From: a virus
Length of the DNA stretch: 25,479 nucleotides
Virus record (IMG/VR): IMGVR_UViG_3300030118_006221
Location: 1-25,479 of that record
Direction: 5' to 3' (one strand)
The translations under genes and the position numbers were made by a program. This document shows positions 14,555 to 21,422 of the stretch, piece after piece. Position 1 is the first letter of the stretch; the number at the start of each line of letters is the position of its first letter. The notes under the pieces are model-generated. The model saw only the letters and a list, made by a program, of their open reading frames with translations, had not been told where the DNA came from and made no database searches.

Positions 14555-15012
14555 TTTTTTTCCCATCGGAACTTTTGTTGTGTTGGATGTAAATCGACTC
14601 TAGGCCTGCTTTTGCAGTTCCAAGAGCCCCCTTGTGTCTCTGCGATTAGCGTCCAACCCGCTCCCCGCAAAGAAGACCCACCCTCTGAGGGGAGGGTATA
14701 CGTGACGCACTTTCGATAGCCCATGGCGCGTGCGACTCTCCATGCTGCCCCATACAGAGCAGAGCATGCGTTCGGACATCCGTCCGTAGCTACTCTGTTG
14801 ACTTCGACCGTCCAGCCATCGTCCAGTACTCTGTTCACCGGGCGACCAACCATAGCCACACCACGAATGACATTGTCCTCATCGGCAACGCCGATACAGA
14901 ACTTGCAGCCTCGACTTGGCTTGTGATGGCGATGATGCTCATCAACGTAGGCACACGCCTCACGGAACGTCATAGGAACAATCGTCAGCTTGACCTGCTT
15001 TTTCTTATTCAC
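14551..15012 (-). CDS. XF1762-family, GNAT-like protein
   Basis: A protein of 153 residues starting with GTG, which overlaps the upstream stop (GTGA) with AAAGGA before it. It shows the XF1762 pattern as I know it: YVDEHHRHHKPSRGCKFCIGV, GVAMVGRPVNRVLDDG, EVNRVATDGCPNACSALYGAAWRVARAMGY, and YTLPSEGGSSLRGAGW. The fold resembles GNAT N-acetyltransferases, so it may acetylate a host or phage target, though the family's substrate is not established. The gene ends GAA AAA AAA TGA, and the same bases provide the SSB start. Confidence 0.85.
   Translation of the reverse strand: MNKKKQVKLTIVPMTFREACAYVDEHHRHHKPSRGCKFCIGVADEDNVIRGVAMVGRPVNRVLDDGWTVEVNRVATDGCPNACSALYGAAWRVARAMGYRKCVTYTLPSEGGSSLRGAGWTLIAETQGGSWNCKSRPRVDLHPTQQKFRWEKK
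14554..14561 (-). other. A AAA AAA slippery heptamer at the XF1762/SSB junction
   Basis: Eight A residues on the coding strand, read GAA AAA AAA before the TGA stop. A -1 slip on A AAA AAA reads ATG AAC AAG next, which is the SSB frame from its start codon. Confidence 0.7.
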
Positions 15013-15287
15013 TTAATATCCTTTGGTGCATGACCACTCGATGCTTCAGCAATCATGTTCTCAGCATCATCGAGCAGTAGTTCGACGGTCATGATGAACT
15101 TGTTGCACTCTACGCATTTACGTTTTCGTGCCACGAAGTCACATGTGTACCAGTCAACAACTTTTGCTACCTTGTTTACCTCGGCACCCTTTCCCGGCTT
15201 GGCTAAAGACCTTGTCGCAAGAACGATGGTCTTGGATCCGCATGTACTACAGTTCATCTGGAACGGCCCTCGATATCTTTTCGACAT
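15009..15287 (-). CDS. NrdR-like zinc ribbon protein
   Basis: A protein of 92 residues from the ATG at 15287, overlapping the helicase 3' end by 41 bases. Cysteines C13/C16 (NCSTCGSK) and C58/C61 (RKRKCVECNKFIMTVE) are spaced like the N-terminal zinc ribbon of NrdR, in which R-R-R-x-C-x-x-C-x-x-R-F-T-T-Y-E follows an initial CxxC. The ATP-cone of NrdR is absent, so this is a stand-alone ribbon. It could bind DNA or regulate nucleotide metabolism (inference). A fifth Cys at 49 lies between the pairs. Confidence 0.7.
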   Translation of the reverse strand: MSKRYRGPFQMNCSTCGSKTIVLATRSLAKPGKGAEVNKVAKVVDWYTCDFVARKRKCVECNKFIMTVELLLDDAENMIAEASSGHAPKDIK

Positions 15288-16695
15288 TGCATCCGAGCTC
15301 TTTGTAGAACCGAGAACGCTTTTTGTGCATGTAGAATAGAGCCTTGACTGCATCGACAAGGTCGATCACCACTGGCTTTCTTTTGTTTTCTGCGTATCGC
15401 ATAATGCGACCTATACGCTGCTGTATTCGACCCAGAGATTTTGTGGGTGTGGTCAGTATGAGTGTATCTAGACCGGGGAGGTCTAAGCCCTCATCGGCTA
15501 CAGTCGTAGCAAACAACGCCTTCAACTCCCTAGCATCAGCCAGTTCCAAGACCTCTGCTCTCTGTTTCTTGGTCATCTTACCGACCAGTGTCGCAGCTGC
15601 TATGCCACGATCTGCAGTTGACTCTGCAAGATACTGACAATGATTAACCCTATCACTCAAGACCAACACTTGACGACCATCGCTTACGAATCGCTCAACC
15701 AAGTCAAGTATCTGTTGGTTACGTTCATCACTCTCAACCATGCCTTTGATGAGCTTTGTCCACTCTCCGTCTACCTTCGGTTTCCAAAGAGTAGCGAGAA
15801 AATGCACAGTTGGTGCAATGACTCGACCTGACTGAATCAGGTCTGCGGTCTCTATACGCTTCACAGCTGCACCGAAGTGCCAGTACATGATGTCACTCAA
15901 CCCGTCCGGTCGGTCGGGCGTCGCGGTCAGAGCGAGTCGCGCTTGGGCTGGCATGCCAAACATCACTGCACTGAAGGTCGATGCAGGAACGTGGTGGGCC
16001 TCATCCACAATGCACAAACCGAACTGCTTTCCGAACTCGAGCAGATCATCGAAGCGCATCCGTGCCAAGGTCTGAAAGCTCGCGATGACGATGTCTCCAG
16101 TGTCATCTTTCTTACCGTTGCCGTACATGGTGACCTTGACGTCATCACCCGTAGGTACGAGGCTACTACCGTCTTCAGTGGTGAGTTGAGCAGCAATACG
16201 ATCTTTCCATTGCGAGGCGAGATCTGAAGTATGCACCAGCACAATCGTTTTCTGGTCGCAGATCTGCATGGCTCCAAGACCCATCATGGTCTTGCCTGCA
16301 CCACAGGGTGCGACGATGATGCCTTCGCATCCAGCTTGATGCCATTTGTGAATGGCGTCCCTCTGGTAGTCTCGGAGCTCGATACCTTCGCGGAACATGA
16401 AAGAAGGTGCCAATCCAAATGTGGTTGCTGAGATATGCTCAAGACCCTTATATCGATTCAGGTCAATCCCCCTCGGAATCATCAAGCCACCACCCCACTT
16501 GTGCCAGAACGGAATCGTCTGGCATGCGAACACATGCGTAGGAGGGATGTCTACCCACTTGCCCTTGTCACGCAGTGACTGAGCTTGAGCGTAGGCAGGG
16601 TTGTTGCACCGGTACCGACGCTTGATGGTTTCCAAGTGGGGACTGGATGGCGGTATGAAGTAACCACCGCTCTTGACGCATGCATTCATTGTCAT
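15247..16695 (-). CDS. DEAD/DEAH-box (SF2) helicase
   Basis: A protein of 482 residues with SF2 motifs in order: a Q-like LRDYQRDAIHKW (107-118), motif I APCGAGKT (129-136), Ia VHTSDLASQW, motif II DEAHH (231-235), motif III LTATPDR (256-262), and C-terminal motifs VADEGLDLPGLD and QRIGRIMRY. This is the RecG/UvrB/type-III-like group common in phages (UvsW-like). It probably unwinds branched DNA during recombination and replication. A conserved AAAGAGAG leader precedes the ATG at 16695. Neighbours are SSB, an NrdR-like ribbon and an XF1762 protein. Confidence 0.93.
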   Translation of the reverse strand: MTMNACVKSGGYFIPPSSPHLETIKRRYRCNNPAYAQAQSLRDKGKWVDIPPTHVFACQTIPFWHKWGGGLMIPRGIDLNRYKGLEHISATTFGLAPSFMFREGIELRDYQRDAIHKWHQAGCEGIIVAPCGAGKTMMGLGAMQICDQKTIVLVHTSDLASQWKDRIAAQLTTEDGSSLVPTGDDVKVTMYGNGKKDDTGDIVIASFQTLARMRFDDLLEFGKQFGLCIVDEAHHVPASTFSAVMFGMPAQARLALTATPDRPDGLSDIMYWHFGAAVKRIETADLIQSGRVIAPTVHFLATLWKPKVDGEWTKLIKGMVESDERNQQILDLVERFVSDGRQVLVLSDRVNHCQYLAESTADRGIAAATLVGKMTKKQRAEVLELADARELKALFATTVADEGLDLPGLDTLILTTPTKSLGRIQQRIGRIMRYAENKRKPVVIDLVDAVKALFYMHKKRSRFYKELGCNVEKISRAVPDEL

Positions 16696-16719
16696 TGTGC
16701 TCTCTTTGTTGGTGTAGTG

Positions 16720-16741
16720 AGTATACTACATTTGGTGTAAA
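16720..16741 (-). promoter_or_regulatory. Promoter/operator upstream of the helicase operon
   Basis: On the minus strand a -10 TATACT (16720-16725) follows directly on ACACCAAATGTAG. No consensus -35 is present. The ACTACATTTGGTG on the plus strand matches the operator candidate at 13260-13272 in 12 of 13 bases, suggesting a regulated promoter. Confidence 0.4.
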
Positions 16742-16832
16742 AAGGCATCTATTCGACCCCCGACATGCCTTCCTGCTCGGGTACAAAAGGACATCCAGAG
16801 GATAAACAAACTGAATGCACCACGGTCTATCA

Positions 16833-16880
16833 AGCGAGGAACTCACATCTCGCTCTCTTATAAATCGGTTGTTCGATTTA
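16833..16880. terminator. Two small inverted repeats downstream of 16895-18031
   Basis: AGCGAG (16833-16838) pairs with CTCGCT (16849-16854), and TAAATCG (16861-16867) pairs with CGATTTA (16874-16880). Both follow the stop of the minus-strand gene ending at 16895. They may end that transcript, but neither has a U-run. The remaining stretch to 16719 shows no gene. Confidence 0.35.
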
Positions 16881-16894
16881 AAGTTGGGACATTT

Positions 16895-18031
16895 TTATTC
16901 GGCTCGTTCCCATCTTTCCGTAAATACTTTCTCATTTTGATCTGAATCCTCAATGTAGAAGACCCAAGAACTCTTGTTCTGGTCCCACTCGACCATGCGC
17001 TCGATTCCATCGTCATCCATAAAAAACGTGTACGTCTGACCGAATACCAACTCACGCTTTTCAGTTTCTTCCCGACCCTCAATCATGTTGATAAAACAAA
17101 CGCTCTCGACCTTTTTATCTGGAGATCCATCAGTAAAGTCATCCCATGGAAGGTCGTCTTCAGATGATGCTTGGTCGTCTTTTTCAGATAGTTTTGGAAG
17201 ACCGTTTGCAATATCATCTGTTGTCACGTCAACCTGCGTCTCTTCGATATCATTTTCAATCAATGTGTCTCTCTTCCTGAGCACGACTGCATCAGGGTCA
17301 ATAACGGGTGCATCACCATCAAAGAACGATTCGTCGTTCGGGTGCCAACCCCACTCTCCCTTTCGCATACGCTTCTTCCAACCCAATGCCTTCATCGTGG
17401 AGCCAAGCGCAAGCTTGACCTTGTGCTGGACATCCTTGTCCGTCTCTGGTCGAGCCAAGTCGTTTCCAATAAAATCGTAGAATCGAATAGCCAAGTCCAG
17501 TGTTGAGATATGTACGTCGTCCCTTGTCAGTCGATACTCACCGGTTGTCATACGTTCAATCATATCGTCGTCTGGTTTTACTCCCGGCTTTCCTTTAGAC
17601 GGATGAATCGTTGGGATGTCCTCACTGTAATCATCAGTGACCCAGTCAGATTCATCGTTGACTGTAGATTCCATCTCCACGGCCTCGTCATCATCAGGCT
17701 CTTCATCGATAAAACGAACCGGTTCCTCTGAAGACTTAGGCTCTTCGACCTTAGTGACATCCTGACCAGACATCTCTCCATACTCTTTCGATGATGCGAG
17801 AAGCCCCAGCTGAACATCCTCCAGTGTAACCGACTGTGAATACTGACCGGCCATGTATACCATTACATCTGCGAGTGTTCTCTTCGTCACTTGGTTCCCA
17901 TATTGGTCGAGCAGAAACTCTCCCTGCATGTGGAAGAAACGGTTCACCAGTTTTGGATCGAGTCGAGCTGCTAAGAATACGCTGCGAACTCCAATGGCCC
18001 TGCTAATCTTTAATGTTGTCTCTTGTTCCAT
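16895..18031 (-). CDS. Large acidic protein of unknown function
   Basis: A protein of 378 residues with an ideal AAGGAGG ribosome binding site. The N-terminal 85 residues are helical (LDPKLVNRFFHMQGEFLLDQYG...TLADVMVYMAGQ). About 90-150 is very acidic and probably disordered (EEPDDDEAVEMES). The segment LDLAIRFYDFIGNDLARPE...LGSTMKALGWKKRMRKGEWGWHP looks like a winged-helix domain with a basic wing. A second acidic linker precedes a C-terminal beta domain (TYTFFMDDDGIERMVEWDQNKSSWVFYIED). Possibly a DNA-binding regulator or DNA mimic. No family match is claimed. It is the last gene of the methylase operon. Confidence 0.8.
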   Translation of the reverse strand: MEQETTLKISRAIGVRSVFLAARLDPKLVNRFFHMQGEFLLDQYGNQVTKRTLADVMVYMAGQYSQSVTLEDVQLGLLASSKEYGEMSGQDVTKVEEPKSSEEPVRFIDEEPDDDEAVEMESTVNDESDWVTDDYSEDIPTIHPSKGKPGVKPDDDMIERMTTGEYRLTRDDVHISTLDLAIRFYDFIGNDLARPETDKDVQHKVKLALGSTMKALGWKKRMRKGEWGWHPNDESFFDGDAPVIDPDAVVLRKRDTLIENDIEETQVDVTTDDIANGLPKLSEKDDQASSEDDLPWDDFTDGSPDKKVESVCFINMIEGREETEKRELVFGQTYTFFMDDDGIERMVEWDQNKSSWVFYIEDSDQNEKVFTERWERAE

Positions 18032-18058
18032 TTCACACCTCCTTGTGTGTCGTTGTCA

Positions 18059-18280
18059 TTACAAACAGTCCCTGCGAACGCTAAGTACAGCCTCTACTTC
18101 GAGCGTATTATTTAGACGCTTCCACTCTTGATTCCGAATCCGGTCCTTCGCTACGCGCGCCAAACGATGCAGCCCTTGCTTCTGAGCTTCAATCATTACT
18201 TGCCGCACGTCGTAGCCTTCACGTACCAGTTCTTCCCAAGGCACTCGCCTCTTGTGGAATCGTTCATCAGTTAAATCCAT
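18059..18280 (-). CDS. Small basic helical protein
   Basis: A protein of 73 residues, rich in Arg and Lys (ERFHKRRVPWEELVREGYDVRQVMIEAQKQG), likely all helical and soluble. The start ATG at 18280 overlaps the methylase stop as TGATG within the 14-nt junction GGAGGTGAGTGATG. The stop is 27 bases before the next gene. No family is recognised. Confidence 0.75.
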   Translation of the reverse strand: MDLTDERFHKRRVPWEELVREGYDVRQVMIEAQKQGLHRLARVAKDRIRNQEWKRLNNTLEVEAVLSVRRDCL

Positions 18281-18978
18281 CACTCACCTCCCGTCCAGAT
18301 GGCTTCGCGGGATCGCTTGCCACCGGTCTTGCTTTCGTTTGATTTGGTGACCAAGAACGGCTCGAAGGGCAACCATGTGGCGCCTTCGTTCTCGCATACG
18401 ATGGTCTGACCCTTTCGGGTACGGCACCAACTTGCCAATCGTTCGTAGTCAACATTCCTCTTTGTGTAGTACTTGCCCATCACTTGGTACGGCGGGTCCA
18501 CAAACCATGTGGCCTCGATGTCCGGGGCGTCTTCAAAGTCACCGCAGATAACTCGCCAGTGCTTGATGCGCTCCACCTGCGAAGCTACACGGTTGCGAAT
18601 AGCCTCACCCCAGAACTGACGAGCGTACCGTGGCTCTCGACCCCACGCAGACATCGTCTTGTTTGGTACGGCACCACCCTTGGTGAGCCAGAAGCCGATG
18701 AGCCATCGAGCCTCTTGGCACACTGGCAGGTCGTCCGTGGACTGTCCCGGTTCCAGTAGCGGCAGCCGAAGGATGTCCTGCTCCCCGGAGCGAACCAAGA
18801 AGTCCCAGACCCCAGTGATAACAGGGTCGGCATCGACCAAAGTGATCTCACTATCTGGGTATCGGATTGAATATCCAGCTGAACCTGCGAATGGCTCAAC
18901 GATACTTCTGTGCGATGGCTTTGGATACTTGGGTGCTGCCCTGTACTTTCCACCGTAGTACGTGAAGAAAGGACTCAC
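18280..18978 (-). CDS. dam: D12-class (Dam-like) N6-adenine DNA methyltransferase
   Basis: A protein of 232 residues starting with GTG, two bases after the upstream stop. It has FFTYYGGKYRAA (the N-terminal GGK of D12 enzymes), motif I VEPFAGSAGYSIRYP (27-41) for S-adenosylmethionine binding, VDADP (48-52), and the catalytic motif FVDPPYQVMGKYY (159-171). DPPY marks N6-adenine methylation. The target sequence cannot be told. No restriction enzyme is adjacent, so it is an orphan phage methylase, which may protect phage DNA from host restriction or tune regulation. It ends WTGGE, where GGE is encoded by the next gene's ribosome binding site. Confidence 0.93.
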   Translation of the reverse strand: MSPFFTYYGGKYRAAPKYPKPSHRSIVEPFAGSAGYSIRYPDSEITLVDADPVITGVWDFLVRSGEQDILRLPLLEPGQSTDDLPVCQEARWLIGFWLTKGGAVPNKTMSAWGREPRYARQFWGEAIRNRVASQVERIKHWRVICGDFEDAPDIEATWFVDPPYQVMGKYYTKRNVDYERLASWCRTRKGQTIVCENEGATWLPFEPFLVTKSNESKTGGKRSREAIWTGGE

Positions 18979-18979
18979 C

Positions 18980-19201
18980 TCACGCCTCCGCTGCGACGAC
19001 GTTCTTCGCCATCTTGTGAAACAGCTCAGCCTTCTTGGTCATGGTGATCAGAGCCATGGCAACCTGAGGGTCGCCGCCCGCAAACGCGAGTGCCTCTTCG
19101 CACCAGTCTCCATCGGACATCGGCTGCTTCTTCTCAGCAACGTATTGAATGAACTGCTTCCACAGTTCAACAGGGGATTGTTCTCTTACATCGTTTGGCA
19201 T
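18980..19201 (-). CDS. Small protein of unknown function before the methylase
   Basis: A protein of 73 residues from the ATG at 19201, with AGAGAGG seven bases upstream; an in-frame ATG at 19243 lies in the promoter zone. Sequence features: ELWKQFIQYVAEKKQPMSDGDWCEEALAFAGGDPQVAMALITMTKKAELFHKM, mostly helical, soluble, one Cys. It precedes the methylase by one base. No family is recognised. Confidence 0.75.
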   Translation of the reverse strand: MPNDVREQSPVELWKQFIQYVAEKKQPMSDGDWCEEALAFAGGDPQVAMALITMTKKAELFHKMAKNVVAAEA

Positions 19202-19228
19202 GTGAACCTCTCTGTGTTTGGTGTTTTC

Positions 19229-19259
19229 GTTATGTATCAGCATAACAGTTTAGAAGCAA
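19229..19259 (-). promoter_or_regulatory. Possible promoter with a GTTATG/CATAAC palindrome
   Basis: On the minus strand TTGCTT (19254-19259), a 17-nt spacer and TACATA (19231-19236), overlapping a perfect inverted repeat GTTATG-N6-CATAAC (19229-19246). Only weak matches to consensus. It follows the terminator at 19269-19298 and precedes the gene starting at 19201. Confidence 0.35.
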
Positions 19260-19268
19260 TATCCGAGT

Positions 19269-19298
19269 GGGGGGCTGATTATATTTGACCAGCCCCCC
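19269..19298. terminator. GGGGGGCTG/CAGCCCCCC hairpin
   Basis: A perfect 9-bp stem GGGGGGCTG (19269-19277) / CAGCCCCCC (19290-19298) with a 12-nt AT-rich loop, 15 bases after the stop of the minus-strand gene ending at 19313. There is no U-run on the minus side; a CTTTTG lies on the plus side. Confidence 0.65.
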
Positions 19299-19312
19299 TC
19301 TCGCTTTTGTGT

Positions 19313-19594
19313 TTACGCCGTTTGCTTGGCCGACACACTCCGACGATGCTCTGCCACTTCACCCCAAGCATCAGTGATGGCTCGGTGAAGGGGAGAGTCG
19401 TATCCATCTGTGACTGCTGCCACATCGCGATGGTGCTCGATAGCGGCAATGAGTTCATCGAGCATGTGTACCGGGTTGTACCCAGCCCCACTGATGATCT
19501 TATTGAAGCCGTCGATCTCGACTGATCCAACGATATACTCCCCGGCCTCGTTGGTCCGAAGGGTAATGTCGTTGTCAAGGTGTACATAGTTCAT
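19313..19594 (-). CDS. Small protein of unknown function
   Basis: A protein of 93 residues from the ATG at 19594 with AAGGAG upstream. Residues 1-45 look beta-rich (YVHLDNDITLRTNEAGEYIVGSVEIDGF), the rest helical (MLDELIAAIEHHRDVAAV). Soluble, no cysteine. It is preceded by a perfect CTCGAC-N7-GTCGAG inverted repeat at 19618-19636, which may be a terminator or processing site after the upstream operon. No family is recognised. Confidence 0.75.
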   Translation of the reverse strand: MNYVHLDNDITLRTNEAGEYIVGSVEIDGFNKIISGAGYNPVHMLDELIAAIEHHRDVAAVTDGYDSPLHRAITDAWGEVAEHRRSVSAKQTA

Positions 19595-19647
19595 GTCATT
19601 CTCCTTGTTGGTGGTTGCTCGACCCGGCCTGTCGAGTTGGGCTCTAC

Positions 19648-19881
19648 TCATCTTTGCTGACAAATGTGAATGTTCTGAGTCCTCACAATGAGTTCAGACA
19701 TTGTTTCGTTTTGCTTGTCCTCGCACTCCGTACAGAACCGTGAGTCAATCACAGTAGCTTCGCACTCTTCAGACTCACATTCTTGGCAGGCACACTCGTA
19801 CTCACCCGACAGGTGGTATCGTTCGCCGCACTCTTTGCAGGTCTGAAACCCCTGCTTCCAAATCGCGTAGTCCCAACCCAT
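19648..19881 (-). CDS. Cysteine-rich putative zinc ribbon protein
   Basis: A protein of 77 residues from the ATG at 19881, coupled to the upstream stop (GGAGAAGAGTGATG). Cysteines: C15/C18 (CKECGERY), C30/C32/C35 (CACQEC), C40 and C50/C53 (CTECEDK). The CxxC pairs suggest one or two zinc sites. Soluble; begins MGWDYAIWK. It ends the coupled gene string. No specific family is recognised. Confidence 0.75.
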   Translation of the reverse strand: MGWDYAIWKQGFQTCKECGERYHLSGEYECACQECESEECEATVIDSRFCTECEDKQNETMSELIVRTQNIHICQQR

Positions 19882-20072
19882 CACTCTTCTCCTTCGTCCT
19901 GCGCTGGTGGCAGTGACGGGTTCCAGCTTGGTGGAACGATAAGGTCCATGACTGCCGCGACTGTGCAATCAAACATAAAGTCGTCAATCGCTTCATCCGA
20001 CGAGAAGGGGCCATGCGCCTCAAACCCGTCTACTATGTTTCCGACCAAAACAATCTTTAGTGGCTCATCCAT
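19881..20072 (-). CDS. Small protein of unknown function
   Basis: A protein of 63 residues from the ATG at 20072, inside the junction GGAGGTGAGTGATG. Features: KIVLVGNIVDGFEAHGPF, then SSDEAIDDFMFD and a proline-rich C-terminus (VPPSWNPSLPPAQDEGEE). The final GEE comes from the next gene's ribosome binding site. No family is recognised. Confidence 0.7.
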   Translation of the reverse strand: MDEPLKIVLVGNIVDGFEAHGPFSSDEAIDDFMFDCTVAAVMDLIVPPSWNPSLPPAQDEGEE

Positions 20073-20428
20073 CACTCACCTCCAAACGGTTCGCCGTAAA
20101 TCATACCAACGACACGATCAGTCGCATCGTTCCAACTATCGTCGCATTGATCCCACTGATGGATGAGTTGGTTCTTCACGTATTCGATGATGAAGGAACC
20201 GTAGCTATCGCTGTCAAATCCCAAGGCACGCTCTGCGTCCAGTACAATCTCACACTCCTCGCAGTCTTCGTTCGTGCAAGCGTGGTCTTCGCGGTAGACA
20301 CTGAGAAGTTTGAGCGCAGCCCGAAGCACAGGCACCGTTGCCTTGCGACGGTCTGACACAATCATGTTCAGTTCACCCACAATGAGGTCTGCAACTTGCT
20401 CTCGGTTCTCTTTGGTGTTGGCAGCCAT
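20072..20428 (-). CDS. Acidic protein with a CTNEDCEEC motif
   Basis: A protein of 118 residues from the ATG at 20428 in the same 14-nt junction. Helical N-terminus (REQVADLIVGELNMIVSDRRKATVPVLRAALKLLSVY), then CTNEDCEEC, a candidate metal site, and a W-rich helical C-terminus (HQWDQCDDSWNDATD). It ends FGGE. No family is recognised. Confidence 0.75.
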   Translation of the reverse strand: MAANTKENREQVADLIVGELNMIVSDRRKATVPVLRAALKLLSVYREDHACTNEDCEECEIVLDAERALGFDSDSYGSFIIEYVKNQLIHQWDQCDDSWNDATDRVVGMIYGEPFGGE

Positions 20429-20721
20429 CACTCACCTCCTACGGTGATTAGTTGGTTGTTGTTGATGCGGACCAGCCCACGGTCGAAGGCGTCCTGAAGC
20501 AGGACATCGAAGCTCGTACCATGAGTGTGCTCACTCCAGTTGGGAAGGTCGCGGATGTCGAACTCGTTGTCCTCATCCTCGGCCTCGTCGAACGTGTACC
20601 AGTAGGCCAAGGCATAGTCAGCACGATTGTCTTTGTAGACGTGGTACACGGGTATCTTGAGTCCCCACGTTTGAACGCGAACCTCGAAGGCTTCCTCTGG
20701 TGGTACGTATTGTAGTGGCAT
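20428..20721 (-). CDS. Small protein of unknown function
   Basis: A protein of 97 residues from the ATG at 20721 (a further in-frame ATG at 20745 is before the junction and lacks coupling). It opens MPLQYVPPEEAFEVRVQTWGLKIPVYHVYKD, then an acidic stretch, and ends VGGE. Mixed alpha/beta, soluble. No family is recognised. Confidence 0.75.
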   Translation of the reverse strand: MPLQYVPPEEAFEVRVQTWGLKIPVYHVYKDNRADYALAYWYTFDEAEDEDNEFDIRDLPNWSEHTHGTSFDVLLQDAFDRGLVRINNNQLITVGGE

Positions 20722-21041
20722 CACTCTTCTCCTTTTGGTGGCCACTCGTTTGGGAATGGCAGCGGACCCGGCAGCGGGATTCCATCCTCATCGAGTTCTT
20801 GAACTTCTTGTCCCTTGGCTTTGGCAATAGCGGCCAGCACTCGCGGCAGCACAATAGTCACATCCGTTGGTCGGTCGCTGTTGTGATCCAAGGAGTATTC
20901 CTCAATCAGAACCGCGACCTCTTCGAGCACCTCCAGCAGCTCAGGCGCTGCCTTGAACAGGCGGTAGCCATCGTTGCCCAGTGCGAACCGCTGGTTTGCC
21001 TCTTCGCGTTCGTTCAGGTCTTTCTCGTATTGACTCATCAT
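20721..21041 (-). CDS. Small phage protein with AAPELLEVLEE motif
   Basis: A protein of 106 residues starting with ATGATG at 21041. The core RLFKAAPELLEVLEEVAVLIEEYS ... RVLAAIAKAKGQE matches a pattern I know from many small phage proteins (AAPELLEAL ... AIAKA), whose role is unknown. The C-terminus is proline-rich (GIPLPGPLPFPNEWPPKGEE). Coupled to both neighbours. Confidence 0.8.
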   Translation of the reverse strand: MMSQYEKDLNEREEANQRFALGNDGYRLFKAAPELLEVLEEVAVLIEEYSLDHNSDRPTDVTIVLPRVLAAIAKAKGQEVQELDEDGIPLPGPLPFPNEWPPKGEE

Positions 21042-21304
21042 CACTCACCTCCACAGTAGTTGCGGCCAGCGTATTGAAAAACATGGACGAAGCTTCCGTC
21101 CTTCAAGGTGCCCGTGCTCATTGTGACCGGACCCCAGTTCCAATCAAGCTTCTCCATCAGAGCCTCGGCAGCAGCACGATGGTTGCCCTCGTTGTTCAGC
21201 TCGTAGTCCCACGACATGGTCACTGACCCCGCAGCAGCTGTGGCTTTGACACGTTCTCCCCGATGATTGGTGGCGCCCAAATACTTTGTTTGAATGGCTT
21301 GCAT
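21041..21304 (-). CDS. Conserved small phage-type protein, first gene of the operon
   Basis: A protein of 87 residues from the ATG at 21304, with the conserved leader AACCAAAGAGGACATC directly upstream; an in-frame ATG at 21373 falls inside the inverted repeat. It reads TKYLGATNHRGERVKATAAAGSVTMSWDYELNNEGNHRAAAEALMEKLDW, a pattern I recognise from small phage and bacterial hypothetical proteins (TKYxGPTNxRGxR...NHxxAAxAL). The function is unknown. It ends CGGE. Confidence 0.8.
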   Translation of the reverse strand: MQAIQTKYLGATNHRGERVKATAAAGSVTMSWDYELNNEGNHRAAAEALMEKLDWNWGPVTMSTGTLKDGSFVHVFQYAGRNYCGGE

Positions 21305-21336
21305 GATGTCCTCTTTGGTTGGTGTTTGAATCTTCA

Positions 21337-21387
21337 CTATACTAAACCTTGTGTTTTTGTGGTTAGATACCACAAGATTTAGTGTAG
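21337..21387. promoter_or_regulatory. 17-bp inverted repeat over the operon promoter
   Basis: Arms at 21337-21353 and 21371-21387, paired at 15 of 17 positions, with a 17-nt spacer. The right arm read on the minus strand is CTACACTAAATCTTGTG. The left arm includes ACTATA (TATAGT, a possible -10 on the minus strand at 21336-21341). It lies upstream of the gene starting at 21304, and half-sites contain ACACTAAA, related to the CACTA operators. Confidence 0.55.
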
Positions 21388-21422
21388 CTTCTATTCAGTA
21401 TCTAATAACATAAGTGTTGCTG

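Noticed and set aside
15877-16227. Plus-strand open frame opposite the helicase
   Set aside because: It is a shadow of the helicase core, whose motifs on the minus strand are clear.
16696-16894. A hidden small gene in the gap before the helicase
   Set aside because: No frame with a ribosome binding site and protein-like sequence; it holds a promoter and small inverted repeats only.
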